Below, piece after piece: positions 31,613 through 43,200 of a DNA stretch of 64,000 bases; position 1 is the stretch's first letter, and every line of letters begins with the position of its first letter. The stretch comes from Symsagittifera roscoffensis. Its lineage: Eukaryota > Xenacoelomorpha > Acoela > Convolutidae. A program made the translations under genes and the position numbers. The notes beneath the pieces were generated by a model that worked only from the letters and a program-made list of their open reading frames with translations, was not told the DNA's origin and did not search any database. The stretch spans positions 22,351,996 to 22,415,995 of the forward strand of contig NC_087066.1 in assembly GCF_963678635.1 (NCBI RefSeq), in the 5' to 3' direction.

Positions 31613-34218
31613 AATTATTAATTTTTCTCCAACTCCTTTTTCTAGTAATCTCAAATCAAAACATAAACCCTTCCCCTCGTACAGGACCACAAGATTTATT
31701 AGTAACACATTACGATTGTGAAGAAAATGAACAAAAAACACTACACAAATATGCAATAAATCAAGTATCACAATGTGAAACAGAACCACAAGCTATAGAA
31801 ACCACAGATGTAATAGCAACACTCTATTCAAAAGCCCGAGCAACAACAGTTACAGGTTATAAATTCACAGCAACATTTTCCGAAAAGAAAGTACATTGCT
31901 CACAAGTCTCGAACGGAAACAAAAACCGACTTGACCATGAATCATTCTATCAAAGTAATATAGAACGTCTTTTACATCTCAATCCCGACGATTGTAAAAA
32001 TGAATTACTTAGACTAAACATCACACAAAATAAAAACTCCCAAAGAAAGTTAGTTAATTTTCAAGTTTTTCCAGACTCTGTACATCAATCACAACTTGAA
32101 AGACACCAAGGACATATAAAACTAGACGAAAAATACCCGTATAACGGCGCACACGGACGATTAACCTATGACCTACACGATAAACATTGGATACCACACA
32201 TTGGTATAAATGACCCATCAAACTGCAAAGCAGACACAAAAAATAAAGGATACCAAGAAATAATGTTTTTTGATTGGAAAATACAACTCGAAAAAATACA
32301 ACTAACACGAGATTTATCAGATAATACAATGATCTATCAAGGAATCCGATTACCTTGTAAAAATGATCAAGGTTATTGCGACCCTACAACGAGAACACAA
32401 GCTACAATTGTTTGGTTCCCCGAAGATACATGTACAACATTTCAAGTAGCAAAAATACACGCTCGTATGATAAAATTTCACGAAAAATATTTTATACAAT
32501 CAATTCCATATGAACAAGTCCATCCATCACGAAAACTAAGTTCTAATTTTAGAAACATAGACAATATAGAAAACAAATTGACACGTTTCCAAATATATCA
32601 AGAAACAGAACTTGCATGTAAATACAGGAATCCACTTCACAGAACACAATATTCTGAAATATTAGTTGAATACGAAAAAGGATTCGACATGACCACTGGA
32701 AAAGTAAAAATCGACCCATATGCCACAGGTCATCCTCTAAACGAAGGAACATCCTATATACCAGTTAATTTTGAAAAAAGCAACGGACAACCTGGTGGAC
32801 ATCTAAAACCCCATGACACCAGAAGCACACGCTTACAAGAATTATCACTAATGAATACTACATATTTCGGTAATATCCACTATGATATTCATTTAGATAT
32901 GAAACTAGATTATACAATTAGCCGAATTTTTCAAGAAATGTCACTCTCCGAATTAGAAACACTACACCACCTATGCGAATTAGAACGAACACAAATATTA
33001 CAATCACTTGCACTAGCAGTATTAAAAATACCCTATGCAGGATACTTATTATCTGGAAATAGATCAAATTTTTTAGACTATGAAGGAAACATCTTATGAT
33101 TTTATACTTGTACTAAAAAAGTATCACCACTATACGTTTTTGAAGATAAACGATGTTATAAAAGAATCCCTATCTTTTATAAGAATAAAGTACATTTCGT
33201 GGATACACTTTCACGAAGAACCTATTTCTGGGATACCGCAGTCCCATGTGGATCAGAAAACAGCCACAATGTAGTACAACTAAACCCTGATGAAAATAAA
33301 TATTATCTTCTCACTCCATATCCCACATTAATGCAATCACTCAAAAAATTTTCACCAGAAAGCATTCGCGCTATTGCTCGAAACCCAAATATAGACTTAC
33401 AATCAATAGGAATCTATTCAAAATCAGATATTCAACATCACATTAGAACACAACAATTCCAAGAATTATTAACACAAATGGACACTATACAAAGACAATC
33501 AATAGACCAAAATTTACGCAAACTTGCAGAAACCGCAGGATTTGCCGATATCTACACGCAAGACTATAGCGGATATTTTAAAGACATTAAAGATTATATA
33601 TATCTAAACGGTGAAAAATACCGTCCCCAAGATATATCACCAATTAACATTTTTAGCTTTGTTACACTCAAAAATGAGATCCTCGATTTTCTAGGATGGC
33701 CCTACTACATCTTAGAAAAATTGACTATTTTATACGCAATGTTTAACTTTATTGGATTTATTTTCTCACTTTTAAAAGGAATCTACAACACATGTGCTAT
33801 ACACACACAGGTCAATCGACAAGCAAGTGTAGCACGCATACTCTTTGCAGGATTTTTTGGAATCTTTTCTACATCTATAAACAAAATTCTTTTAGACGCA
33901 CAAATAAAGGAATATAACACAAAAATAGCAACACGACAAAATACACACGACGAAGAACATAACAATGTAGACATAACGCCAACGGCACCACAATTACCAC
34001 CCCTACCAAATAACCATCCACTATCCCTAGTCCCACGAAATTTTCGAAACTTAGCCATCACACATAATCCAAATTTTCGACTCACCACATCACAAAGTCC
34101 CATCCAACATATAATGACACACCAGTCACAAGATGATAATACTTATGAACAAATTATTGAACAACCCCATACCACCGCTTTTCAGTCTCAAAATAATCAT
34201 TTTTTTAGCCCACGATGA
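31600..34218 (+). pseudogene. env: Element B envelope-like glycoprotein with one in-frame TGA
   Basis: ATG at 31600; clear signal peptide (MYILKLLIFLQLLFLVIS). The frame reads 499 codons to TGA (33097-33099), then stays open in the same frame for 372 more codons to TGA at 34216-34218. Downstream of the stop it still matches element A's env (Cys/Arg-rich block, two hydrophobic spans near codons 704-725 and 743-764, polar tail). At the stop, element A has Trp, so the change is consistent with TGG to TGA. The element may be inactivated in env, or the stop may be read through. Homology and motif pattern as in element A; chuvirus-like origin is inference. Confidence 0.8.
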
Positions 34219-36020
34219 GCCGCCAACTTGGATCACTACACCGATCAAATTCCCACCCAACCAATCTTACCTCTCCAATCCCAATAATACCACTTTTTGC
34301 TTTTCCGCCACCCGATTTTCCATCTAGTAATGTAACATCAGGCATGAATTCCGACACTAATTCACACATCTCAGTTTTATATTCCATCTCACAACTCAAT
34401 AACCCGAATATTGAAACCCCCGATGAATTTGCCGACTCAGAACCATCCCCATCCAATAATTTTCATAACTCTTCTAATTTTTCTCAACCCCCTTTTCAAC
34501 CCATATTATCCAATAACCCTGACCCAATCACCCCCACACCCTCTTATGCTTCCCAAGTTACCCCAACCTACTCCTCATACCATTCTGACCAATCATCTCA
34601 TTCTCCAGACACCCCCCGAATCTCCCCAGAGCTAGATAATTTTATTACCCTTCAACAACAACCCTACCACCTTAATACCCCAACCATAAACCAAATCTCC
34701 TCCACAATAAATTCATCCAACCCCCCTACCCCTACACCCTCTTCAAATTATACTGAATCATTAGCACCATCATCCACATCAACTGAATCTTCACTCAACA
34801 CTAATAGAGCTTACCGCACTTTTAAAAGAAAGTTCCCCAACCATCCTTTCCCAGCAAAACCAGGAACAGCCCGTGAATACATCAACCACCCCAAGCATAC
34901 TAACACAAAAGAATTTTTAGCCATCACCTTACCCTCATTCCCACAATACACCTTAAACACCCCCCACGACACTAACGAAACACGCAACTTCGTAGATGAA
35001 TACGTTTTAATGCCCACTCTCTCTTGGACCTCATATTATCATTTTACTAACCCTCTTTGCTTACCTTTATCTAACACTCACATCGATATAGAGCGAAATA
35101 CGGACATGCTATATCGACTCACTACACCACTAACCGCTAGACAATTTACTTACGTTGGATATAAAAAATCACTAAAAACACACACTGCACCTAGAGCTAA
35201 CGAATATACACTCGAATACTATGATCACAACATCATCAGAGCTAACCAAGATCAATTCTTAGACGACGATCGCTTCGCTAATCCACAAATTACCGAGAAA
35301 TTTTTCATCAAGACACCATATATATTTACACTAAACATCTTCGACCGAAAGTTTGATCACATTATTTCAGAAGCACTAATAGACACACAAGCATACGAAA
35401 GTTTCAAAGAACGCTTCCAAATATTTTCTCTAACCTTTCATTTCCTTGCACCACACGAAAGAGATTTACACTGCTCACACGATATTATGTTGCGCACTAA
35501 ACAAACCCACACATATAGTTATTATCGCTTCATCCAAAATCACTTTGACCTACACACACCCTCTAGACAACCACACCATCGTTTTCAATTCATTAATTCC
35601 AAATACACTTCACCATTTTTCCTAAATTTCACATATTGTATTAAAGACACTAACCTCCATGGTATTCTTCGTAATTATGACCCCATAACCCAAATGTACA
35701 TCTTCTGTCCCATCACCAAGACCTTCAACGCCGAAGAATCCCGACCCTTCCTTATCCCGCACGAGTTTGTACAACCTATAGAAATCCCAATTTTAGAATT
35801 CATCCACAACACTAAATTCAATCATAAATTATATAATCTAATCCAAAACACACCTTATGAGTTTGCAGTTGGCACTGAAGAACTAACCACTATTAAGGCA
35901 CTTCAATTGCTTTGGCCACTGCTTCAGACTAAAAATATCATCCGCATCTTAGCTAAACTACTAACAACTTCAGAACTAATTCACGACATCTTCCCCCACG
36001 GTTTTTTCCCCGACGATTAA
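34215..36020 (+). CDS. Element B post-env ORF (601 aa, unknown)
   Basis: The ATG overlaps the env stop (ATGA, 34215-34218), suggesting reinitiation. Residues 1-~205 are low-complexity Pro/Ser/Thr/Asn-rich. The rest looks folded and rich in aromatic and His residues (for example YYHFTNPLCLPL, NIFDRKFDHII, LHGILRNYDPITQMYIFCPI). No TM span or known catalytic motif. A conserved-looking segment is weakly matched by element A's 63-aa ORF, which also lies after env. The stop is followed after 3 nt by a canonical splice donor (GTAAGTATG). Might be an accessory or regulatory protein; function unknown. Confidence 0.75.
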   Translation: MSRQLGSLHRSNSHPTNLTSPIPIIPLFAFPPPDFPSSNVTSGMNSDTNSHISVLYSISQLNNPNIETPDEFADSEPSPSNNFHNSSNFSQPPFQPILSNNPDPITPTPSYASQVTPTYSSYHSDQSSHSPDTPRISPELDNFITLQQQPYHLNTPTINQISSTINSSNPPTPTPSSNYTESLAPSSTSTESSLNTNRAYRTFKRKFPNHPFPAKPGTAREYINHPKHTNTKEFLAITLPSFPQYTLNTPHDTNETRNFVDEYVLMPTLSWTSYYHFTNPLCLPLSNTHIDIERNTDMLYRLTTPLTARQFTYVGYKKSLKTHTAPRANEYTLEYYDHNIIRANQDQFLDDDRFANPQITEKFFIKTPYIFTLNIFDRKFDHIISEALIDTQAYESFKERFQIFSLTFHFLAPHERDLHCSHDIMLRTKQTHTYSYYRFIQNHFDLHTPSRQPHHRFQFINSKYTSPFFLNFTYCIKDTNLHGILRNYDPITQMYIFCPITKTFNAEESRPFLIPHEFVQPIEIPILEFIHNTKFNHKLYNLIQNTPYEFAVGTEELTTIKALQLLWPLLQTKNIIRILAKLLTTSELIHDIFPHGFFPDD

Positions 36021-36023
36021 CAG

Positions 36024-36102
36024 GTAAGTATGAATTAAATGAATATAACTAACTAATTGAAATATTAAAAAACTCACCATACTTTATCCATGTTTTCCTT
36101 AG
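36024..36102 (+). other. Candidate intron just after the 601-aa ORF stop
   Basis: CAG then GTAAGTATG at the 5' end, a branch-like ACTAACTAA, and TGTTTTCCTTAG at the 3' end: 79 bp with all canonical signals, in the element's sense orientation. AATAAA follows at 36150-36155. It would have to be kept in genomic RNA and could mark a separately processed mRNA. Confidence 0.55.
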
Positions 36103-36233
36103 ATTTTTAGCCTTCATCCGACGATCACCTACAAAAACCACAAAAAACAAATAAAGATCGCAAATTTCATCAAACAGACTTCAACAATTCTATTAATCTC
36201 TTACACTTATAAATTTATAAATTTAATACCAAT

Positions 36234-36371
36234 GCAGTAAATTCATTTCTAAAATTTTCCCCACAAGCAGTAAATCTAATTATAATGAAAATTTGTAACT
36301 TAAAATTCCCCCATAACTAGCAGTAAATTTCCAAATTCTATGCAGTAAATTAATAAAATGCAATTGCAGTA
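36234..36371 (+). repeat. GCAGTAAAT motif cluster
   Basis: GCAGTAAAT or GCAGTA(A/C) occurs at 36234, 36267, 36320, 36342 and 36366, irregularly spaced; a related GCAGTAAT lies in the 5' leader near 19960. Possibly a binding motif. Confidence 0.4.
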
Positions 36372-37636
36372 CTAACCTTTTGATATTTTCATTCATTCGC
36401 ACAGAAATTCTATCCACACTCGCACAGCTCGCCCACGAAGAATTGTTTAAAATAATGAATTTCAGTTTCAAGCTTTCACACTCAACAACTCTAACATATA
36501 ATAACATGTTTCAAACTTTCCTTTAACCCGGTTGGAAAGGAATCATATACTAAACAAAACTAACCAACGCAGCTTACTAAATACCACAAATCATAGAATA
36601 ACAGCATGACTAAGAAAAGGAAACCAACGGTACCCAAACCGGATTAACCCAGTTTAAAACTGGATAATTTATTCTTTTGAAGACTATTATAAAGTCTAAG
36701 AAAGAAATAATAAAACACAAAAAAGTCGAAAGACAAACCCATAACCACAAACAATTTGATTTTTGAAAAAAGGACACAACCAACAAAACATAAGTAAAAC
36801 CACAACAAACCCAACATAAAACGTTGTCACATAACAGGACCCCTCACAAAAACCGCATGAAATCATACTCCCACTCCTGGCCTAACCCACCAGGAAGGAC
36901 GTCCTGAGCATGCTCTATAGCCGGCCTAACCCACCGCGCTACATCCACGCTTTGTGACCACACCACTATTTTTAATAAGAGCTACTCAAGTGTGAGTAAC
37001 TCTTCAAAATAACCGAACTAAAACAAAAAGCTTTTGTGAAAACAACTAACTAAAATCATTATTAAAAAATATTAAACTAATAAAAGTTTTATAAAATGTA
37101 AAATCACATGATGCAATATATAGATCAGAATACAACACCAAGGACGAACATCAAAAGACAAGACGACCCCACTACACTCGAGAGAGAATGACCAACTACA
37201 ATCGATATGCCGCTCACAATCACAACTCAAAGGATTTAGAGTACGACTTGACTTCGCAGAAAAGGACTTCATTGAACTAGACCAATGACCACCTCGATGT
37301 TCAAGTATACGTACAGATCCGAGTAACCAGGCATCCCCTCCACGCACAATCTCCACGCCATTCCCAAACTAGATCATACACAAAAGAAGTTCTCCACGCA
37401 GAACAGAAAAACCTGACATAGCAAACCATTCTGAAATCAGATTTGAGTTTGTTGCGAAGACTTAGTCGTTGTCATTAGAAGACACAACGTCTTATGTCTC
37501 TAACTCCAGCTTCCTGGAACTTCTTTAACAAAAAGGAAACAGAAGAAATAAGATGTTCGCCAAACACCAACTTCCATCATCCATCCTTCGAATTGCAAAA
37601 GAACTATTCTAAAAAACTCTGTAAAACCCGGATGGG
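36372..37636 (+). promoter_or_regulatory. Element B 3' noncoding region with structured block and polypurine tract
   Basis: No ORF is supported. 36876-37002 holds a run of strong inverted repeats: CCTGGCCTAACCCACCAGG (36876-36894), adjacent palindromes AGGACGTCCT and GAGCATGCTC (36896-36915), a second GGCCTAACCCACC, and GAGCTACTC/GAGTAACTC (36979-37002). This is the most GC-rich part of the element's noncoding DNA and may be an RNA export or packaging structure. A short, imperfect purine tract (GGATGGG) abuts the LTR at 37630-37636. Confidence 0.5.
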
Positions 37637-38046
37637 TGGAACCTGATCTAAACTACATTTTATGATTGGATAAATTAAATGTTTTACCAATGTAAAGTAT
37701 TTAATATTAACCAATCATGATCCATCTAACTAACAACCCACTTATTTGTAAGTGCTGAAGTTACTTGTAATTTCAGCACCAGAGAGATTTGAATTTAACT
37801 TAGAAATTAGTTGGACTCTCCCGAGCACTTCAGCAGCCGCAATAAACCAGTATACCCTAGATCTATTGAGCCTAGCAGAGACTAGTTAAACAACCTGAGA
37901 CTAGATAGTATAAGAGTAAGATTAGGATCGGTATTAGACTAAGAAGTTGCACGAATCTATCCGGCCGAAAATAAGATAGCGTGACGAGCAGACGGTGTAC
38001 CCTATCCGAAATTACTCTATGAGTTATACACTCCAGTCCTAACTCA
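37637..38046 (+). repeat. Element B 3' LTR
   Basis: 410 bp, AATAAA at 37841-37846. Near-identical to the 5' LTR in the centre, with differences concentrated at both ends. Confidence 0.9.
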
Positions 38047-38529
38047 CTTACAATTTACGGTTTCCGCTTAAAATTTGCAGATTCCACTTATAGTTGCGAA
38101 TTCCACATGTTCCGAATGCCCTCTAAGAAAAGTATTTTAAAAAGTGATGAAACATTCAAAAAAAAACTTTTTTTCAGGATTTTTTTGTAAACGCTATTTT
38201 TTGTAAAGTACAAAGTGATATGTTTAGCATGTAGCAAAGATACTCGATGATATAGTAATGTTTTATCTTCAAATACAACCCTGGTTCCTTTTTTGTTTTG
38301 AAATTTTAAGGAAAATGGCAATTCACTTGTCGCTGCCACCAATTACATCATGTTATCACGATTACATCAAAAAAGAGACCAGAATGAGACCAAGGTGACA
38401 TCTTCACGTCCAAATCTGTATAGCAGGAGGACGTTAGCTTGGTTCTGAGTTCTGAGTTTTCAGCCAACCAGAGTCCAGCATTTTATAAGCCGCTATAAGC
38501 ATAAACAATCCTAACTAAACGCTGGGGCG
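38047..38529. other. Right flank of element B
   Basis: AT-rich DNA, no gene seen, ending at the sequence gap. Confidence 0.5.
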
Positions 38530-38729
38530 NNNNNNNNNNNNNNNNNNNNNNNNNNNNNNNNNNNNNNNNNNNNNNNNNNNNNNNNNNNNNNNNNNNNNNN
38601 NNNNNNNNNNNNNNNNNNNNNNNNNNNNNNNNNNNNNNNNNNNNNNNNNNNNNNNNNNNNNNNNNNNNNNNNNNNNNNNNNNNNNNNNNNNNNNNNNNNN
38701 NNNNNNNNNNNNNNNNNNNNNNNNNNNNN
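38530..38729. other. Assembly gap (200 N)
   Basis: Exactly 200 Ns, the usual placeholder for a gap of unknown size. Open frames that run through it are meaningless. Confidence 1.
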
Positions 38730-40080
38730 TTGCTCGTATATCAAGGCAAAGCCCTGAAAATTCAGACTGTCTGTTAATTCTAATCAAATACTTTTTGAGG
38801 AAAAGAAAATATTGAAAAACTATAAGTTTTGGACAATATCAAAATTCAACTGTGAACTTTCGAATCGTACAAAACCGACACGACCAATTAATTAGCCTCA
38901 ATTCCGACTTGGAACATTTTGTCGTGCGGGATAATTCGCTTCGCATAAAAATTTCGCGTTACGTTTTTGGGATAAAATCTTCAAAGTGCTCATACAAAAG
39001 TCCAGAGAATGGCCAAATTGGCAATTTTCAAATTCTCAAAGTTTTTCACAAAAAATTGGTTGAAAAATATTGTTTCAAATTTGAATTTGGAGAATCGATA
39101 TCTTCATTGGAGCACCTTTTTTTGATAAAAATATGATTTCAATCGCCGACAATTGGGAAGAACAATTAAAGAGGTTGAAAAACAAAAAAAAAAATTAAAT
39201 AAACCAAATAAATCAGTTAATTGTCTGGCCTTTACCATTGAATCTGTCTAAGATAATCCTTTTTAAGGCTAATCAGTTTTTTCGTTTTTCCTAAAATCAA
39301 TTTTTTCATCTATGTCAGTGCGGGATAGTTACCATAAGCCATTGTGCGTTATAGCTTGACCAAGAAAATAGAGAAATTTTCTTTCCTATTGGCTATGGGT
39401 TTCATACCATGCGTAAGTTCTTGCTCATTTTAGAAATTAGAAAACAAGTTTGCCGTTATCAACGCAACTATCAGATCCAAACTTGTGCTTAGTTTCTTCT
39501 CATTAAAAAAGTTTCAAATCTTTTTTGGGCGAAGACATGGTGACTCAGCGCCAAACTTTAAGTAAGCTTTTAAAACTTAACTCCCCCTTTATTGAGTTTA
39601 ATTCATCCAACCAATAATTTCGGACAAAAACTTAATTTTGATCGATTCAGCTGTTCTTCTACTTCTACTTTCCAAATTTTTCTTCTACCTTTCTGTAGTT
39701 TTATAGTCTTACATATTTTTAAGTCAGTCAAACCAGGCAGAAAACGAACCAACTCAGGATAATAATTTTTAACCCGAAGTTTGCAAAATTTTACTGTTTT
39801 TTAAAACATTTTGCTTTCTCCGACTGTTTAGTTAATTTTTCTCATCCTTGAAGATGACTGAAAAGTTTTTTTGCTATATCTACCGCTCATGGCAATTGCA
39901 TACACAAAGAGTTATCAGAAAAACATCAATCTAACTTTTTTTATCGTGGTCTCAACTTATTAGATATTTTCAGATTGAATATCATTCGCTGAAAAACACA
40001 AGACACAAAAAACGGCAGTCGGAACAGTCATAACTTTTTTGTAATGGGCAGTTTTCCTATGCTTTTCGCTCGATAGAAAA
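38730..40080. other. Noncoding DNA upstream of the lectin gene
   Basis: No supported gene. An open frame at 38852-39136 (plus) begins without ATG and has no recognisable domain. The end of this stretch should contain the lectin promoter; no TATA box was placed. CGCTCGATAG directly before the lectin ATG could be a cis or trans splice acceptor (inference). Confidence 0.4.
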
Positions 40081-40256
40081 ATGAAACTATTTCTTTTCTT
40101 ATTTATATTTTTTGAAAATTCAAATGCCAGAGCAGCCGAGTACCAGACAATCAGACCAAGGAGTGACCTCTCAAGCGGTTGCCAATGGAAATATATAGAG
40201 GAAAAAGGGGAGTGGATTAAATACTGTGGGCCCCACACAGAAGAACTCAAGGCCCG
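40081..40256 (+). CDS. Lectin exon 1 (signal peptide and CTLD1 start)
   Basis: ATG at 40081; hydrophobic leader, then polar sequence with Cys34 and Cys49 (GCQWKYIEEKGEWIKYCG). Donor GTAAGA at 40257; ends after two bases of a codon, matching the one-base start of either exon 2 copy. It is too short to stand out as an open frame on its own. Confidence 0.75.
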
Positions 40257-43200
40257 GTAAGAATTACAAATCACTCGGGCTTGTAAAAACCAGAGCAAAT
40301 CCATTATTGGGTTAAATGAAAATCTCTTAAGCAAATCAATTTATTGGATCTTTTGTTGTACTCAATTAGAATTCAAGGATCTAGCAATCAGAATATGGCG
40401 TTTTGCACGTTAACTAACTTTTTCATTAGCCGTTTTTAGTGAAGTTTGATTATTCAGAAGGTCCTCATAATCCTTAGTTAAATGGTTTTTCAAGACTGAT
40501 CATCAATTTTTTCTATAGAAAATTGAGCTTCGAAGAAAATTGTTTCTATTTAAAATTTATAACAGTTTGAACAATTTCTTTTGATTGTCTTAAAATTTTT
40601 AGCGGCTCAATTGATTAGTATAACAAGCAAGACTGAATTTAAGGTTAAAAATAAGTTTTGAAATCTGGACTTTTTATCCGTCTTGTTTGAATGCTTTCAG
40701 TGAGATAAAGTTGAAAGCTATAATGATTTTTTTTTAAAAAGGACAACTTATTTCCCAGGGACAACTCATTTTTTGAATTTTCTGACTTCCCCTTATTCGG
40801 TATCGAATAGATTTTGATTTGAAATTTTTTTTAAATTAAAAATTCACAACATCAAATGTGAAATTTTGAGCCATATGAAAATAATATGGTCTAGAAGTTT
40901 GACTCAATCAACATTGGAATCATTTTGTAGGGGCCTTAACGACAACCATATGAGCCTAAAAGCATGCGATCGTTCGTTAAACTATGTGTTCTTTCAGACC
41001 AAAAACAATATAGTCTAACTGTACAAATATAAAAGAGCAACTTTTGCTTTGTTAATGCAAAATATAATTTCATGTTCACCTATCTAAATGTTCGGCAAAA
41101 TGCACGCAATTCAAAGAAGCAAAATTGAATTAAAAAATCATGAATCAGCGAACCAGTCAACTCCATTCTTTTACATGGGCAAGTTTTTTCAACGCACATG
41201 ATAATAGGCCGGCCCCCGAGTTTTCGCCAAAAATAGTGCGGATTTTTTGCCACGCATGAAGAATTTGCGTTACGCTTTGAACACAATGAATCAATCTGCA
41301 AAGATCGCATAAATTAATCCAGAGTATAGCAAACTCGTAAGCTTCAAACTTTGTAAAACATTACGTTAAATAGAGGTATCTTCCCTTTTTAATCTTGAAC
41401 TCGATATCTTAAGATTGAAAAGATTCGATATGTTCAAAATGGCATAAACAATTTTTCTACAGTTTTTTCGAAAGATCAACGCTGACTGAATCATAAAAGC
41501 ATTCCAACGGAAGTATAATCATTCCACAGTTTCTTCAAAAGTCGTAACAATAAATGGGAATAATTTTGTACAAACAAAAACTACCCCGAACTTAAACACG
41601 AAACAGTTCTGGTTCTAATATCCCGTCTTCAAAGATATTTTTGAACTTGAAAACGCCAATGCAAAGTTGTCAGTTTACAATCAATTTTGTAGAAATGTCT
41701 CTTACGTTTTTTAATGAAAAAAAGGATAAAATTACTCATTTATTTCGTTCAAGTTTACTATGGTTATGTATCCCTAAAAGTTCCATCTCATACACAGTTT
41801 CAAATGCCGTTAGTATAAGTGCCATTTCATTTATTCGCTAAATCAAAATAATTAAATAGTCAACCGATAATCAGGCTTGCGACTGAAAAACAAGACTGGT
41901 CGAGCATGTTATCCTGAATATTTATACATATTTAAACTTATTTTACTTTTGGTCTAATAGTTTGGCTACAGTAGCGACCAGTTTGAGCTGTTACCGAGCA
42001 TTACCAATTCAAGTTATTTCAATTAAATTTATGTAATTGTGCCTTATAATAATGCTAAGTTATTAAAGCTCTGAGTTGACTAATACATTCTACATTCTTC
42101 CGTTTTTGCAGCCTGGACAGTATCGTGGCTAACACTTTTGACTCTTTACCCATAGGTCCGTTTTGGCTCACGAAGGGAGAATTTCTTGTTTGTGAAGACT
42201 AGTAGAAAGATGGAAATGAAACCTGCCACTATAGGTAAAAAATCGCCCGATTTCAATTTGAGCACAACGTCAAATTAGGCATACAAACTGGTGGTAACTT
42301 TATAAACTTTTTTGTTAACATTACTTAATTGCTTTAATTGTAAACCAATTGCTTATCTACCTTTTTCTATCCAGCTCTTTAGCGTTGAGGCAGATCGAAA
42401 AAACACGGGATTCAAACCACAATATCAAAACTATATTCAGGAAGGCAAACTGGACCCTGTTAAAAGAAGTTAAAGTGCTGAAGCTGTACTCCTCAGCTCT
42501 CAGCTTTAATCTTTCAAATTGGAGAGTAGTTTGAAAAATCAAGAAAAAATTCCAAGGTTGAATTTATATTTTTGAATAACTAAAAACAGGAAAATTTCAA
42601 ATGATTAAAACTAATTAATAATTAAATGTTATAAACTAATTTGATTTAATGCAGAATTTGTATGTACAGCGCTACCGCAAAAAATCTGTTTTTGAGCAAT
42701 TTTTATTGCTGGACAAGCAATACTTAAACGATACTAGTACGGTTCCATAATAAGACTAAGAGTTATAAACAGAAGCAAAAGTTCTGTAAATTTTTAAGAT
42801 GATCTTAAGACACCACAATTATTCAGCTGCTGATCAGGTATTACAAACGTTTATGCTGAAATTATATTCGAAGAAAAGTTTAAAATATCAAGAATATTTT
42901 GACGGTTTTTTCTTTCGTTTTTATAAGGTAGAAAAAAAACAATAGATACCCAGAATAAATCGTAAGAATGACCTAGAGTTCAATATTTCTTAAAAAGCAG
43001 AAAAATCAGAAGCCAAAATATTTGAAGCGTGTTAACTGTTAAAAATTGCATTGTGTACGTCAATATTTCGAAAAATTTAAAATTTGTTCAAACAAAAAAC
43101 AAACCTTACTCTGTACTCGAAAAAATTTAAGCAATATCGGTATGAGGAGCAAAATTGTAAGAACAACTTTTTTATACAAAAACGACTTTCTTATAATTTC

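Larger units (their letters stand above)
19127..38046 (+). mobile_element. Element B: giant retrovirus-like Ty3/gypsy element (18.9 kb)
   Basis: Two 410-bp LTRs (19127-19536, 37637-38046) start TGGAAC and end AACTCA. A primer-binding site follows 2 nt after the 5' LTR. Gene order: leader ORF candidate, 155-aa ORF1, Gag-Pol 2740 aa with PR-RT-RNase H-integrase (the Ty3/gypsy order), two hydrophobic ORFs, a Met-less 378-codon frame, env-like frame with one TGA, 601-aa ORF, and a 1.6-kb structured 3' region. The central ~300 bp of the LTRs are identical, so insertion is recent. The plus strand is strikingly A-rich and G-poor. At 18.9 kb it is far longer than usual gypsy elements (about 5-10 kb). 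Env-bearing gypsy elements are known in tunicates and insects. This layout is not one I recognise. Confidence 0.9.

Noticed and set aside
38047..38051. Target-site duplication of element B
   Set aside because: Sequences next to the two LTRs (about CTTTC and CTTAC) are not identical; not claimed.
38511..38787. Open frames across the N gap
   Set aside because: They consist mostly of unknown bases.
41080..41310. 76-aa minus-strand frame with several Cys
   Set aside because: No family resemblance, no splice context, and located in intronic AT-rich DNA.
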